Assembly (NCBI GenBank): GCA_964539305.1
Contig: CAZIIM010000003.1
Span: 1-64,000, forward strand
Source: CAZNUM01 sp964539305
Lineage (GTDB): Bacteria > Fidelibacterota > Marinisomatia > Marinisomatales > TCS55
Direction of reading: 5' to 3'
Length of the DNA: 64,000 nucleotides
The translations under genes were made by a program, and so were the position numbers. Below are positions 41,198 through 50,213 of the stretch, piece by piece. The stretch's first letter is position 1, and each line of letters begins with the position of its first letter. The notes under the pieces are model-generated. The model did not search any database. It was not told where the DNA came from and saw nothing but the letters and a program-made list of their open reading frames with translations.

Positions 41198-42502
41198 TTA
41201 TTCGTCGTAATAATCCAGACCCAAATGGGTGATCAGCTCTTCTCCCATGATATGACGAAGGGTGTTTTTCAGTTTTGCCAGCTGAACGAACAAATCATTT
41301 TCAGGATACAATTCGGGCAGTGTCATGGGACTTTTAAAATAAAAGGATAGCCATTCCTGAATCCCTTTCATTTCCGCCCGTTTGGCTAAGTCCATAAAGA
41401 GTACCAGATCCAGGGCAATGGGGGCGGCCAGAATGCTGTCCCGACACAGGAAATCCACTTTAATCTGCATGGGATATCCCAGCCAGCCGAAAATGTCAAT
41501 ATTGTCCCAGCCTTCTTTATTATCCCCCCGCGGTGGATAGTAATTGATTCTGACCTTGTGGTAAAAATCCTTATATAAATCAGGGTTCAAATCCGGTTGT
41601 AATATGTAATCCAGGACGCCCAATTTGCTCTCTTCCTTGGTTCGGAATGCCGCAGGGTCATCCAAGACCTCCCCATCCCTGTTGCCGAGAATGTTGGTGG
41701 AGAACCACCCCCGGATGCCGATCTGGCGGGCTTTCAGCCCCGGTGCCAGAATGGTTTTGATCAGGGTTTGACCCGTCTTGTAGTCTTTCCCGGCAATCGG
41801 TGTAGCTGTTTTCTGTGCCAGTTCCATCAGAGCGGGAATATCCACAGTCAAACTAGGCGAACCATTCACATAAGGAATCCCCCTTTTCAGGGCGGCATAG
41901 GCATAAATCATACTGGGGGAAATTCCGGGATCATTATTCTCGAGACCCACCTCGAATTTTTCCAGCGTCGAATGAACCTCCTGAGGCGTAATAAAAACTT
42001 CCGTACTCCCACACCAGATCATCACGTTGGCACGGGTTTGATTTTCCGTCGTAAAAGTATCGATATCAGCCCCGACCTGTTCTGCCAGTTCCATTTTATT
42101 TTTTCCGGATTTCACAAAAGATCCCTCCAGCCGGCGGACGTACTGCTCATCAAAGACAGCTGGCAAGACTTCCAATCCCTGTAAAAAATCCTTTAACTCC
42201 TCGATCTGGGTTTTCTCCAATACCCCCGTCCGGAGGCAGATGTCATAGAGGGTTTCCTGATTAATATCCCACCCCATGAATACCAGATCTTCCAGACCGG
42301 CCAGGGGGACAAAATCCTTTACAAGAGGAACCCGGTTTTCGGTCCGTTTCCCCAGGCGAATCGTTCCCATCTGGGTCATGGATCCAATCGGTTTGGCCAG
42401 GTTGCGCTTAATGGCTTCCACCCCGGCGATGAAAGTACTGGCGACTGCTCCCATCCCGGGAATCAGTACACCCAGTTTACCTTTGGGTGTTTCATATTTC
42501 AT
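41198..42502 (-). CDS. myo-Inositol-1-phosphate (inositol-3-phosphate) synthase
   Basis: A 434-aa NAD-dependent synthase that turns glucose 6-phosphate into inositol phosphate. The NAD loop is PGMGAVASTFIAG (15-27). Family blocks NNDPGISPSMIYAYAALKRG, GKDYKTGQT and STNILGNRDGEVL are all present. Length matches bacterial MIPS of the Bacteroidota type (about 430). It is followed by the cytidylyltransferase-like gene and preceded by GT9/GT4 glycosyltransferases. The whole region looks like one surface-glycan operon. Use of inositol for soluble osmolyte or inositol lipid is an alternative. Confidence 0.92.
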   Translation of the reverse strand: MKYETPKGKLGVLIPGMGAVASTFIAGVEAIKRNLAKPIGSMTQMGTIRLGKRTENRVPLVKDFVPLAGLEDLVFMGWDINQETLYDICLRTGVLEKTQIEELKDFLQGLEVLPAVFDEQYVRRLEGSFVKSGKNKMELAEQVGADIDTFTTENQTRANVMIWCGSTEVFITPQEVHSTLEKFEVGLENNDPGISPSMIYAYAALKRGIPYVNGSPSLTVDIPALMELAQKTATPIAGKDYKTGQTLIKTILAPGLKARQIGIRGWFSTNILGNRDGEVLDDPAAFRTKEESKLGVLDYILQPDLNPDLYKDFYHKVRINYYPPRGDNKEGWDNIDIFGWLGYPMQIKVDFLCRDSILAAPIALDLVLFMDLAKRAEMKGIQEWLSFYFKSPMTLPELYPENDLFVQLAKLKNTLRHIMGEELITHLGLDYYDE

Positions 42503-42534
42503 TATTCAATGCTCCTAACTGGTATGATCAAGTT

Positions 42535-43608
42535 TTAATCATCCTGATCAATTTCGTGATTAAGTTGTTTAAATGCTTCAATAACGGTTTCAGGGGAAAT
42601 GGATTCCAGTGATAATCCGGTGGCCGCCAGGAGTCTTGCTCTGACCCCATAGGGTGCATAGCGCTGCTGGTTTCGTTGATCGCCCGAATACAACCCGATT
42701 ACCGGTGTCTTCACGGCTGCCGCTACATGAATCAGGGAGGTATCCGGTGAAATGAATAATCGGCACTGTCGCAGCAGGGCCCCAGCGGCTAAAAGATCAG
42801 GTGAAACCAATGGATACTCTATCTTACCCTGAAATTGTTCTTTTATCAGACTTGCTGTTTTCGCTTCACGATCCATGGCAAACACGGCTATCCTTATATC
42901 ACGCTGATATTTCAGGATCGTTTCCACCAGCGTGGTCCAATGTCCTGCCGGCCAATTCCGATAATGCCCCCCTGCTGAAAGGTTAATGGCTACAACTGAA
43001 TGAACCGAATCCTCTTTACACAAAGGGGGACCAGAGACCGGAGGGAAATAATTTGGCACCGGGAATTTAACCCCGTAGGGACGGAGCAATTCAGCATTCT
43101 TTTCAATAATATGGGCCCCTTCCCGGTTGACAAGCGCATGGTTGTAATACCGATCGGCACGGGGTTGTGAAAGGCAGACTTTCACCTCAGCATTCACCAA
43201 TGTTGCTAAACGGTAAGCAGTAATGGAAGGATGATCTTTTGGATTGTAAAAGAGATCATAATGCTGTTTGTCCAGGGATTCTTTTAACGACTTCTGATTG
43301 GTTCGGTAGGTCCAGGTATTTCGAATAAAAGGTAAGGATTTAAACAGGTATTGGTTATGCCGCGAGCATAAAATATCAATCTTGGTATCGGGGAAATGCT
43401 GGTGAAACCCGTGCAGGAAGGGCATTAACAAAACAGCATCTCCCAATTTTTCCTGGGCCTGGACCAGGAGGGTACCTGGATTGGGAGGCAGGTCTCTCAC
43501 CGGCAGTGGGACTCGCCAGGGCTGGTATAACCGCACCAGGAGTTTGCGGGGATAATGGCGGGGATTCTCCCGCAGGGAACGGGCCTGGTTAACGGAGGGA
43601 CTGGGCAT
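42535..43608 (-). CDS. GT9 heptosyltransferase-like glycosyltransferase
   Basis: A 357-aa GT9 protein. After a basic N-terminal arm (residues 1-45) it has LLVQAQEKLGDAVLLMPFLHGF. The C-terminal donor site reads NLSAGGHYRNWPAGHW and FISPDTSLIHVAAAVKTPVIGLYSG. It is distinct from the GT9 at 36.0 kb. It overlaps the upstream GT4 gene by 20 bases and is 32 bp from the inositol synthase gene. It likely adds a core sugar to lipid A/LPS. Confidence 0.85.
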   Translation of the reverse strand: MPSPSVNQARSLRENPRHYPRKLLVRLYQPWRVPLPVRDLPPNPGTLLVQAQEKLGDAVLLMPFLHGFHQHFPDTKIDILCSRHNQYLFKSLPFIRNTWTYRTNQKSLKESLDKQHYDLFYNPKDHPSITAYRLATLVNAEVKVCLSQPRADRYYNHALVNREGAHIIEKNAELLRPYGVKFPVPNYFPPVSGPPLCKEDSVHSVVAINLSAGGHYRNWPAGHWTTLVETILKYQRDIRIAVFAMDREAKTASLIKEQFQGKIEYPLVSPDLLAAGALLRQCRLFISPDTSLIHVAAAVKTPVIGLYSGDQRNQQRYAPYGVRARLLAATGLSLESISPETVIEAFKQLNHEIDQDD

Positions 43609-44701
43609 ACTTTTCGAAAAAATAGTTTTCTAATTCATCCAGCATTTTTTCCACCGGGAAGCGGGTGCGGATGTGTTCCCGGGCGGCAGATCCCCAGGCT
43701 TGAATTTCCGGTTCCCTCTGGTGTTCCAGGGCATAGACCATGGCATTCCGGATCGCCTCAATATTAAAAGGTTCAAAAATAAATCCCGTTTTTCCATGAT
43801 CCATCAATTCCGGAACACCGTTCACCCGGGCTGCCAGGACCGGTTTACCCAGAGCCATACCCTCCATAACGACGTTGGGCATTCCCTCCTGCCGGGAGGT
43901 AATAATGATAAAATCAGCCGCTTTCAATATGGGTAATAAATTGCTCTGAAACCCGATGAACTTGACCTGGCCGTTAAGGCGTCTTTTTTGGGTCAGGCGC
44001 ATCAATTGCTCCCGCTGTTTCCCCCGGCCGGCAATTAGTACCGTAAAAGGACGCGGCGGTTTCTTCATTCCTGCCACCGCCTCCACCAGCAAATCAAACC
44101 CTTTTTGACCCGTGAGCCGACCGGCAGCCAAGAAAACGGTGTGATCCTCCGGGATATTCCACAGCGTCCGGATGTCAACCGACGGCAGACCATTGGGGAC
44201 GGAAATACCGTTGTAAATCACTTTGGTTTTATCTTTCGGCATCCAGGAGTAAGCATTATAGGCTGCCCGAATGGTCTCCGAATTGGTAATAATTCCATCC
44301 ACCAGCCCCATTGTCTTTTTATGTTTCCACTTATCCGAAATGAGCTGGATGCCGTTCCGTGCCAGGATTACGGGAACCTTTGCCCAGCGGGCGGCCAATC
44401 CTGCCACACGGATATCCTTATTCAGGTTCAAAACGATTACGTCCACCTGTTCCCGCTTCAAAATGCGTTTGGTGTACCAGATCTTGAAAGGACTGTAATC
44501 CGCATAAATATTCAGGGGAATTACCTCCAAACCTGCTTCCCGGGCCCGCTGGAGCAGAACCGATTTGGCTTTCCCTGAAAGGATCACCCGGTGGCCGCGC
44601 TTCTTCAGGCCGGTGGCAGCTGTGATCATCCATTTTTCACCGCCTCCCCACTTCGGGGCGGAAATTGAATTACTGAAAAAAATCGTCAGTCTATTCTTCA
44701 T
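43589..44701 (-). CDS. GT4-family glycosyltransferase
   Basis: A 370-aa retaining GT-B glycosyltransferase: N-terminal acceptor domain with WGGGEKWMITAATGLKKRG, and C-terminal donor domain with AAGRLTGQKGFDLLVEA and the E-x7-E motif within SRQEGMPNVVMEGMALGKPV. It would act on the cytoplasmic face during core or O-chain assembly. The gene follows the MsbA-like gene by 14 bp. The sugar is unknown. Confidence 0.9.
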   Translation of the reverse strand: MKNRLTIFFSNSISAPKWGGGEKWMITAATGLKKRGHRVILSGKAKSVLLQRAREAGLEVIPLNIYADYSPFKIWYTKRILKREQVDVIVLNLNKDIRVAGLAARWAKVPVILARNGIQLISDKWKHKKTMGLVDGIITNSETIRAAYNAYSWMPKDKTKVIYNGISVPNGLPSVDIRTLWNIPEDHTVFLAAGRLTGQKGFDLLVEAVAGMKKPPRPFTVLIAGRGKQREQLMRLTQKRRLNGQVKFIGFQSNLLPILKAADFIIITSRQEGMPNVVMEGMALGKPVLAARVNGVPELMDHGKTGFIFEPFNIEAIRNAMVYALEHQREPEIQAWGSAAREHIRTRFPVEKMLDELENYFFEKYAQSLR

Positions 44702-44715
44702 TCCAAATGAACAGA

Positions 44716-46569
44716 TTATGAGCCGGGAGAACCGGCGAACTGAATATCGTACAATCTCCGGTAAAGTCCCGCTTTCTGGTACAATTCATCGTGGGTCCCC
44801 ATTTCAATAATCCGGCCCCGATCCAGAACGATAATCCGGGAGGCATTCTGAACCGTAGAGAGTCGGTGGGCGATAATCAGTGAGGTTCGGTCCCGCATCA
44901 GAATTTCAATTGCTTGCTGCACCATTTTTTCCGATTCCGTATCCAGAGCAGAGGTAGCTTCATCCAGAATCAAAATAGGCGGATTTTTCAGAATTGCCCT
45001 GGAAATGGCCAGGCGTTGTTTCTGGCCTCCGGAAAGCTTGACTCCCCGCTCCCCAATGATGGTATCGAAACCCTGAGGCATTTGTTCAATGAATTCCAGA
45101 GCATGGGCCGCCCGAGCCGCACTCCGAATTTGCTCATCATCCACTTCCTTCACCCCGTAGGCAATATTATTCCGGACCGTATCGTTGAACAAAATCACTT
45201 CCTGAGTTACAATTCCCATTTGACTCCGGAGCGATTTTAGTCGCACGGAACGGATATCATGACCATCAATCAAAATGGCACCGGAGGTTACGTCGAAAAA
45301 ACGCGGAATCAGATCGGCAATGGTGGATTTTCCCGCGCCGGAAGGACCCACCAGGGCCACAGCCTCCCCTTTCTGAATGGTGAAATTAATATCCTGGAGG
45401 ACCCGTTCATCCCCATCAGAATATTCGAAATAAACGTTTTTAAACTCGATTGAATGATTAAAACGTTCCAACTCAATAGCATCCGGCAGATCAACAATTT
45501 CGGGGGGGGTGTCCAGTAACTGGAAAACCCGCTCCGCTGAGGCCAGCCCCATTTGGATCCGCACATTAACATTACTGAGCATTTTAATGGGCCCTAACGT
45601 GGAGAACAGAATAAGAATGAAACGAATGAAATCCTCGGCTGAAATCCCCTTTTGCGAGAGAACCTCCATGCCACCGAACCATAATAAAACCACCCCGATA
45701 ATGACACCGAAACTTTCGGTAATCGGTCCCGCCAGCAAATCCAGGCGTGCCCGACGGTACAGTAGTTTAAAATAGTTACGACTTTCACGGGTAAACTTCT
45801 GGATTTCCTCCTGTTCCATTACGAAAGCCTTCACGATCCGAATCGAAGAAAGGGTTTCCGTCAGAATATCCATGATCTGGGCGATTTTACGTTGAGTCCG
45901 GTGAGATTTTCGTCGAATACTACGGCCGATATTGATGATTACCACCCCTGCAACCGGTATGATAATAACGGCAATCAGAGCCAGTTTCCAGCTGATGATA
46001 AACAGGAGAATAACGAACATGAGGATATTGATGGGCTCCACGAACAGTTTTTGAAAGCTCACGGACAGGGTGCCCTGCATTTGTTGCACATCGTTAATGA
46101 TGATGGAGCTGATTTCACCGGTGCGCTTCTGGCTGAAATATCCCAGAGACAAGGTGTTGATATGCTGGTATAGCTTATCCCGTATTTCCGTGACCAGTTT
46201 TAGCTGCACATAGCGAAGGAGAATATTCTTCAGATATAAAAACAGATTTTTGGCAAAAAAGACCAGGAGAAGCGTAACACACAATATTTTCAACGACTCC
46301 AGGGGAGTATCACGCAGAATGAGCAGATTGGTCCAGTATTTCAGTTTGCCGTTCAGCGACAAGTTCGGCTCAGACATCCACTGGGTTTGCTGGGCAACAA
46401 TTTTATTGAAATCAGTGAGAATATTATTAATGAGGGAGGCGGTTAACCAAATAGAGGTACTGTTCAGGATGACATAGACGAAGGCAGACAAGGTGGAGGC
46501 CAGCAGGAAAAGCCAGTATTTAGAGAGAAGGCGGCCTAGTCGTTTATAAATGGAAGGGGGCATATTCAA
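44716..46569 (-). CDS. msbA: MsbA-like ABC exporter (lipid A/glycolipid flippase)
   Basis: A 617-aa half-transporter. Six membrane helices lie in the first 345 residues, followed by a nucleotide-binding domain with GPSGAGKST (Walker A), LSGGQKQR (signature), ILILDEATSALD (Walker B) and the switch His in IAHRLST. A long extracytoplasmic loop joins helices 1 and 2 (about residues 35-85). MsbA flips lipid A-core outward, and its place as first gene of an LPS-type operon supports that role here. Export of another glycolipid is possible. Confidence 0.87.
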   Translation of the reverse strand: MNMPPSIYKRLGRLLSKYWLFLLASTLSAFVYVILNSTSIWLTASLINNILTDFNKIVAQQTQWMSEPNLSLNGKLKYWTNLLILRDTPLESLKILCVTLLLVFFAKNLFLYLKNILLRYVQLKLVTEIRDKLYQHINTLSLGYFSQKRTGEISSIIINDVQQMQGTLSVSFQKLFVEPINILMFVILLFIISWKLALIAVIIIPVAGVVIINIGRSIRRKSHRTQRKIAQIMDILTETLSSIRIVKAFVMEQEEIQKFTRESRNYFKLLYRRARLDLLAGPITESFGVIIGVVLLWFGGMEVLSQKGISAEDFIRFILILFSTLGPIKMLSNVNVRIQMGLASAERVFQLLDTPPEIVDLPDAIELERFNHSIEFKNVYFEYSDGDERVLQDINFTIQKGEAVALVGPSGAGKSTIADLIPRFFDVTSGAILIDGHDIRSVRLKSLRSQMGIVTQEVILFNDTVRNNIAYGVKEVDDEQIRSAARAAHALEFIEQMPQGFDTIIGERGVKLSGGQKQRLAISRAILKNPPILILDEATSALDTESEKMVQQAIEILMRDRTSLIIAHRLSTVQNASRIIVLDRGRIIEMGTHDELYQKAGLYRRLYDIQFAGSPGS

Positions 46570-46638
46570 ATTCCGGTTGAACCGAGTTTACGTCTTTTCT
46601 GAGTGAATGTCATTCAAATTTAAAATGGAATCTAAGGG

Positions 46639-47073
46639 TCAGGAACCTTCTGCCGGAATGAAAACCATTTTTTTATGGGGAATACCAGCTTCATAAAACT
46701 GGTCACCACGGACCTGGAATCCTAATCGCTCATAAAAGTGAATGACAGATTCCTGCGCATTCAGATAGATTTTCCCTTCGTCCTCCAACTCGTTTAAAAT
46801 ATATTTTACCAGGGCTTTCCCCACACCCTTCCCCCGGTATTCTTTTAACACGGCGAAACGCTCCAGTTTCATTCCCTCATCAGTAAGACGCCAGCGGGCC
46901 GTTCCAACCGGTTTACCATTGATCAGCGCCAATATGTGGGAAGCCTCCCGGTCGTGCTCATCCAGTTCAATGCGCTGGTCCACCTTTTGCTCATCCACAA
47001 ATACCCGGAGCCGGATTTCATGAGCCTGTTCCAGTTCCTTTTCAGTTTTAATCTTTATTATTTGGAGTTCCAT
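46639..47073 (-). CDS. GNAT N-acetyltransferase
   Basis: A 144-aa GCN5-related acetyltransferase of the YjcF/ElaA kind. It has the starting block HEIRLRVFVDEQKV, the acetyl-CoA loop EYRGKGVGKALVKYIL, and YERLGFQVRGDQFYEAGIPH at the C terminus. The acceptor amine is unknown. It is a single gene, 69 bp from the MsbA-like gene and divergent from the GroES-like gene. Confidence 0.9.
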   Translation of the reverse strand: MELQIIKIKTEKELEQAHEIRLRVFVDEQKVDQRIELDEHDREASHILALINGKPVGTARWRLTDEGMKLERFAVLKEYRGKGVGKALVKYILNELEDEGKIYLNAQESVIHFYERLGFQVRGDQFYEAGIPHKKMVFIPAEGS

Positions 47074-47164
47074 CTGGAATGCATCATTTTTCTTTCCTTA
47101 GGAGTCTATATCAAAATGGCATTGAATTGGAAACAATTTATCCTGATTTACAGTAAATTTTTCC

Positions 47165-47545
47165 ATGAAACGGGGTCATAAACAAATATTGGTCGTTGGA
47201 GATCGCATCCTCATCCGGCCGGATAAGGGGGAGAAGAAATCCAAAGCCGGTCTCTATTTACCCCCCAGTGTTATTGAAAAGCAGGAAGTCCGGAGCGGCG
47301 TGGTGGTGGAGGTGGGACCCGGCATACCAATGGGCAACCCGGGTGACCAGGCTGAGGAACCCTGGGAGCAGGAGGAAAAGACTCCCGTGAAATACATCCC
47401 TCCCCAGGCTGAAATTGGTGACCTGGCCCTTTTTCTGAATAAAGCTGCAATTGAAATCAAAATCGAAAATCAGGACTATTTAATTGTCCCCCAATCCGCC
47501 ATTCTGATTCTCATCCCGGATGACCTGAATGAATTGGCAGAGTAG
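47165..47545 (+). CDS. GroES-like protein (Cpn10 family), divergent
   Basis: A 126-aa protein with the GroES beta barrel. VVGDRILIRPDKG is the entry strand, KSKAGLYLPPSV corresponds to the mobile loop that touches GroEL, and VVVEVGPG forms the next strand. Compared with the usual 95-100 aa it has a charged, Pro/Glu-rich insert of about 20 residues (near 57-80) where the roof hairpin should be. No groEL lies nearby. It may be an extra co-chaperone or a protein that only shares the fold. Confidence 0.75.
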   Translation: MKRGHKQILVVGDRILIRPDKGEKKSKAGLYLPPSVIEKQEVRSGVVVEVGPGIPMGNPGDQAEEPWEQEEKTPVKYIPPQAEIGDLALFLNKAAIEIKIENQDYLIVPQSAILILIPDDLNELAE

Positions 47546-47551
47546 AACTTT

Positions 47552-48226
47552 TCAGGGCCGGGGTCCTTCCCAGACCATGGGATAAATCGCTTCACCAAAT
47601 AGACCCACCCCCTGACGATAGAATAGCTTTAGATCGTCCTGATTAAAAGGGGCTTCCGGCGTATTTCCTTTATTCAGGTTTCCAAAATAATTACTACCAT
47701 AGGCCTGGATCGAGCGCTGATCCCTAACCAGCCGGACCGGGTGAACATCCGCTTTCAGGGCTGCAATTATATCTGTGTCCGAGTCACCGTAATAGAGATC
47801 CAGGGCCAACTTTTTCAAAACACGTTGCTTGGTTGTGTAACGTTTTCCATTGATGGTTTCCTTTGGTGAAAAAAACAAATTCTCACCTGCAACCACCGGA
47901 ATATTGAATTTTTCCCCCAAAAAGGCAGCCAGTGTATCTCCATGATCCTGTTTTCGGGCAGTAATGAAGTAAACTTCATGCCCGTTGGCAATGAAATAAT
48001 TTACCAGGGTCACCGTTGGAGTAATCCATTCCGAATATTTCTTGTCATGAGTGTTGATCCAGCCATAGTCCAGATGTCCCTCCTGATCCCGCGGTGCCGC
48101 CTGAAACATGGGCTCGGAATAAAGCAGGGAATCGTCAATATCAAAACCTACTTTTAAAATGCCGTCCTGGGCTAAAGCGGGAATCAGTAAAAAGCTGTAA
48201 AAAAGGGTTAACATCAGTTTATGCAT
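47552..48226 (-). CDS. Class B acid phosphatase-like HAD protein, exported
   Basis: A 224-aa periplasmic phosphatase resembling AphA, with a signal peptide (residues 1-20). The HAD nucleophile motif is FDIDDSLLYS (Asp29, Asp31; Ser33 where AphA has Thr), then FITARKQD, and YGDSDTDIIAA for the metal. AphA-type enzymes dephosphorylate nucleotides and sugar phosphates so they can be imported, which suits a scavenging lifestyle. The C-terminal LFGEAIYP echoes the AphA tail. It is a single gene between convergent groES-like and divergent hemW genes. Confidence 0.85.
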   Translation of the reverse strand: MHKLMLTLFYSFLLIPALAQDGILKVGFDIDDSLLYSEPMFQAAPRDQEGHLDYGWINTHDKKYSEWITPTVTLVNYFIANGHEVYFITARKQDHGDTLAAFLGEKFNIPVVAGENLFFSPKETINGKRYTTKQRVLKKLALDLYYGDSDTDIIAALKADVHPVRLVRDQRSIQAYGSNYFGNLNKGNTPEAPFNQDDLKLFYRQGVGLFGEAIYPMVWEGPRP

Positions 48227-48293
48227 CTTATTTTCCTTTGATTGGTTCCACCATGGAATTTACCGATGACAAGATTCCAATGTAAGTTCCCAT

Positions 48294-49424
48294 ATGAACC
48301 GGGCCGGTATTTACCTCCACATCCCCTTCTGTAAAGCTAAATGTAACTACTGCGATTTTTACTCCGTCGCCGGTCAGGAGGCACTCATCCCCTCCTTCGT
48401 GAATGCCTTGATTCAGGAAATCAAACTCTGCGATATCGATCCAAGCGGATGGATTCTGGATTCACTGTTTTTGGGGGGCGGAACTCCCAGTATCCTGGAT
48501 CCGGACCAACTGGAAGCGATTCTAAATACGCTGGAGGCTGTTTTCGGTCTTTCGGCGGTGGAGGAAATGACATTGGAAGCCAATCCGGGAGAAATCAACC
48601 TTGACAAATTGCGCGCTTTCCACTCCATAGGGGTAAATCGGCTCTCCCTGGGCGGGCAATCCCTGGAACCGGATCTCCTGAACTTTTTAACGCGAATTCA
48701 TTCGGCAGATCAGGTCTTGGCATCCATCGAGGACGCCCGGAAAGCGGGCTTCACCAATGTGAACTGCGATCTCATATTCAATATACCGGGGCAATCCTTC
48801 AATACCTGGAAACGGGACCTGGAAACCTTAATCCGGATGGATTTGGAGCATCTCTCCTGTTACTCCCTCACCGTAGAGGCTGGAACCCCACTCTATCAGC
48901 AGGTGAAAACCGGGACGGTTACCATGCCCGATAGCGACCGGAGCGCCGCCTGGTATTACTGGACTCAACAGCGACTGGAGGCTGCCGGTTTCGAACAGTA
49001 TGAAATATCCAACTGGGCGAAACCGGGGTTCAGATGTCGGCAAAATCTTCACTACTGGCGGATTGAACCCTATCTTGGGTTTGGCCCTTCTGCCCACGGG
49101 TTCGATGGAAAACGACGTTACAGTAACGACCGAAGCGTCAACCAGTATATTGAAGTGATCAACCAGGGCAAACTCCCCAGAGAGGCCATTCAGACCAATT
49201 CAGAGCTGGATTACACGAATGAACTGGTTGGATTCGGCTTACGAACTGCCGATGGGATCCAACTTCAAAAAATCCCCAGACCCTTTCAATCCAGGATCAG
49301 ACATTTGTACCAAACGAAAGAAGAGAAATGGGGCTCCTACTGTAAAATGAATGCCGAGCGGATCTGGCTTACACCGGAGGGGTTTGCCTTTGCGGATGAA
49401 ATAGCCGTGGACTTGATAGTTTAG
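48294..49424 (+). CDS. hemW: HemW-like radical SAM protein
   Basis: A 376-aa radical SAM protein. The cluster cysteines are Cys13, Cys17 and Cys20 in PFCKAKCNYCDF, and the next Cys expected for coproporphyrinogen dehydrogenase HemN is absent, as in HemW. GGGTPS follows (SAM contact), and HYWRIEPYLGFGPSAHGF is the HemW-typical block. HemW is a heme chaperone delivering heme to membrane enzymes. It is shorter than HemN (about 455). Single gene, convergent with the AMP nucleosidase gene. Confidence 0.92.
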   Translation: MNRAGIYLHIPFCKAKCNYCDFYSVAGQEALIPSFVNALIQEIKLCDIDPSGWILDSLFLGGGTPSILDPDQLEAILNTLEAVFGLSAVEEMTLEANPGEINLDKLRAFHSIGVNRLSLGGQSLEPDLLNFLTRIHSADQVLASIEDARKAGFTNVNCDLIFNIPGQSFNTWKRDLETLIRMDLEHLSCYSLTVEAGTPLYQQVKTGTVTMPDSDRSAAWYYWTQQRLEAAGFEQYEISNWAKPGFRCRQNLHYWRIEPYLGFGPSAHGFDGKRRYSNDRSVNQYIEVINQGKLPREAIQTNSELDYTNELVGFGLRTADGIQLQKIPRPFQSRIRHLYQTKEEKWGSYCKMNAERIWLTPEGFAFADEIAVDLIV

Positions 49425-49442
49425 TTCCGGTCCGCAGGCCAA

Positions 49443-50213
49443 TCAATAGGTAAAGTGCTTGATGGGCTCTCCCTCTTCACCGATCCCCGTCATGGCTTCA
49501 ATACCAAGGCTCAGGTGCAGATCCACATATTTCCGGGTGACATCCTTATCCGATTCCTCCGTCTTCACTCCTTCCGGCGTCATGGGTGTATCAGATACAA
49601 GCAGAAGAGCTCCGCGGTCGATCCCATTGGCAAATCCAACAATAAACAGAGTGGCCGTTTCCATATCGATGCCGATGGCACGAATCTGTCGTAAATACTG
49701 CTTAAAGGATTCATCGTATTCCCATACCCGGCGATTCGTGGTGTAGATAACCCCCGTCCGATACTCCAGACCATGATTCACCAGTAAATGTGAAACATAT
49801 TTGTGTAACTTAAATGAAGGCATGGCAGGCACTTCTTTCGGAAAATAATCGTCACTGGTTCCCTCTCCCCGGATGGCAGCAATCGGCAGGATGAAGTGAC
49901 CGAGCTCGGTCGATTTTTTCAATCCACCGCATTTCCCCAGAAAAAGGACACCTTTGGGCTGGACACCCGACAGGAGATCCATAATCGTGGCCGCATTAGA
50001 ACTCCCCATTCCGAAATTAATGATACTCAGATTATCCTTGTTCGTGGCGGAAGTCATGGGTCCCCCGACTCCTTTGATGGGGACGTTAAACCGTTTGGCA
50101 AATTTCTCTACATAATTCTGGAAGTTGGTTAACAGAATCCATTCCCCGAATTCCTCCACTGCCGTCCCGGTATACCGTTTAATCCAGTGCTGAACAATAT
50201 CGACCTTTTCCAT
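49443..50213 (-). CDS. amn: AMP nucleosidase (short, Bacteroidota type)
   Basis: A 256-aa nucleoside phosphorylase-fold enzyme that splits AMP into adenine and ribose 5-phosphate. Blocks GMGSSNAATIMDLL, LFLGKCGGLKK, AIRGEGTSDDYFP and GIDMETATLFIVGFAN cover the phosphate, base and ribose sites. It lacks the large N-terminal domain of E. coli Amn, as do Bacteroidota members. The start ATG at 50213 shares a base with the xth stop (TAATG) and has GAGGAG upstream, so I prefer it to an in-frame ATG 13 codons earlier. Confidence 0.88.
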   Translation of the reverse strand: MEKVDIVQHWIKRYTGTAVEEFGEWILLTNFQNYVEKFAKRFNVPIKGVGGPMTSATNKDNLSIINFGMGSSNAATIMDLLSGVQPKGVLFLGKCGGLKKSTELGHFILPIAAIRGEGTSDDYFPKEVPAMPSFKLHKYVSHLLVNHGLEYRTGVIYTTNRRVWEYDESFKQYLRQIRAIGIDMETATLFIVGFANGIDRGALLLVSDTPMTPEGVKTEESDKDVTRKYVDLHLSLGIEAMTGIGEEGEPIKHFTY

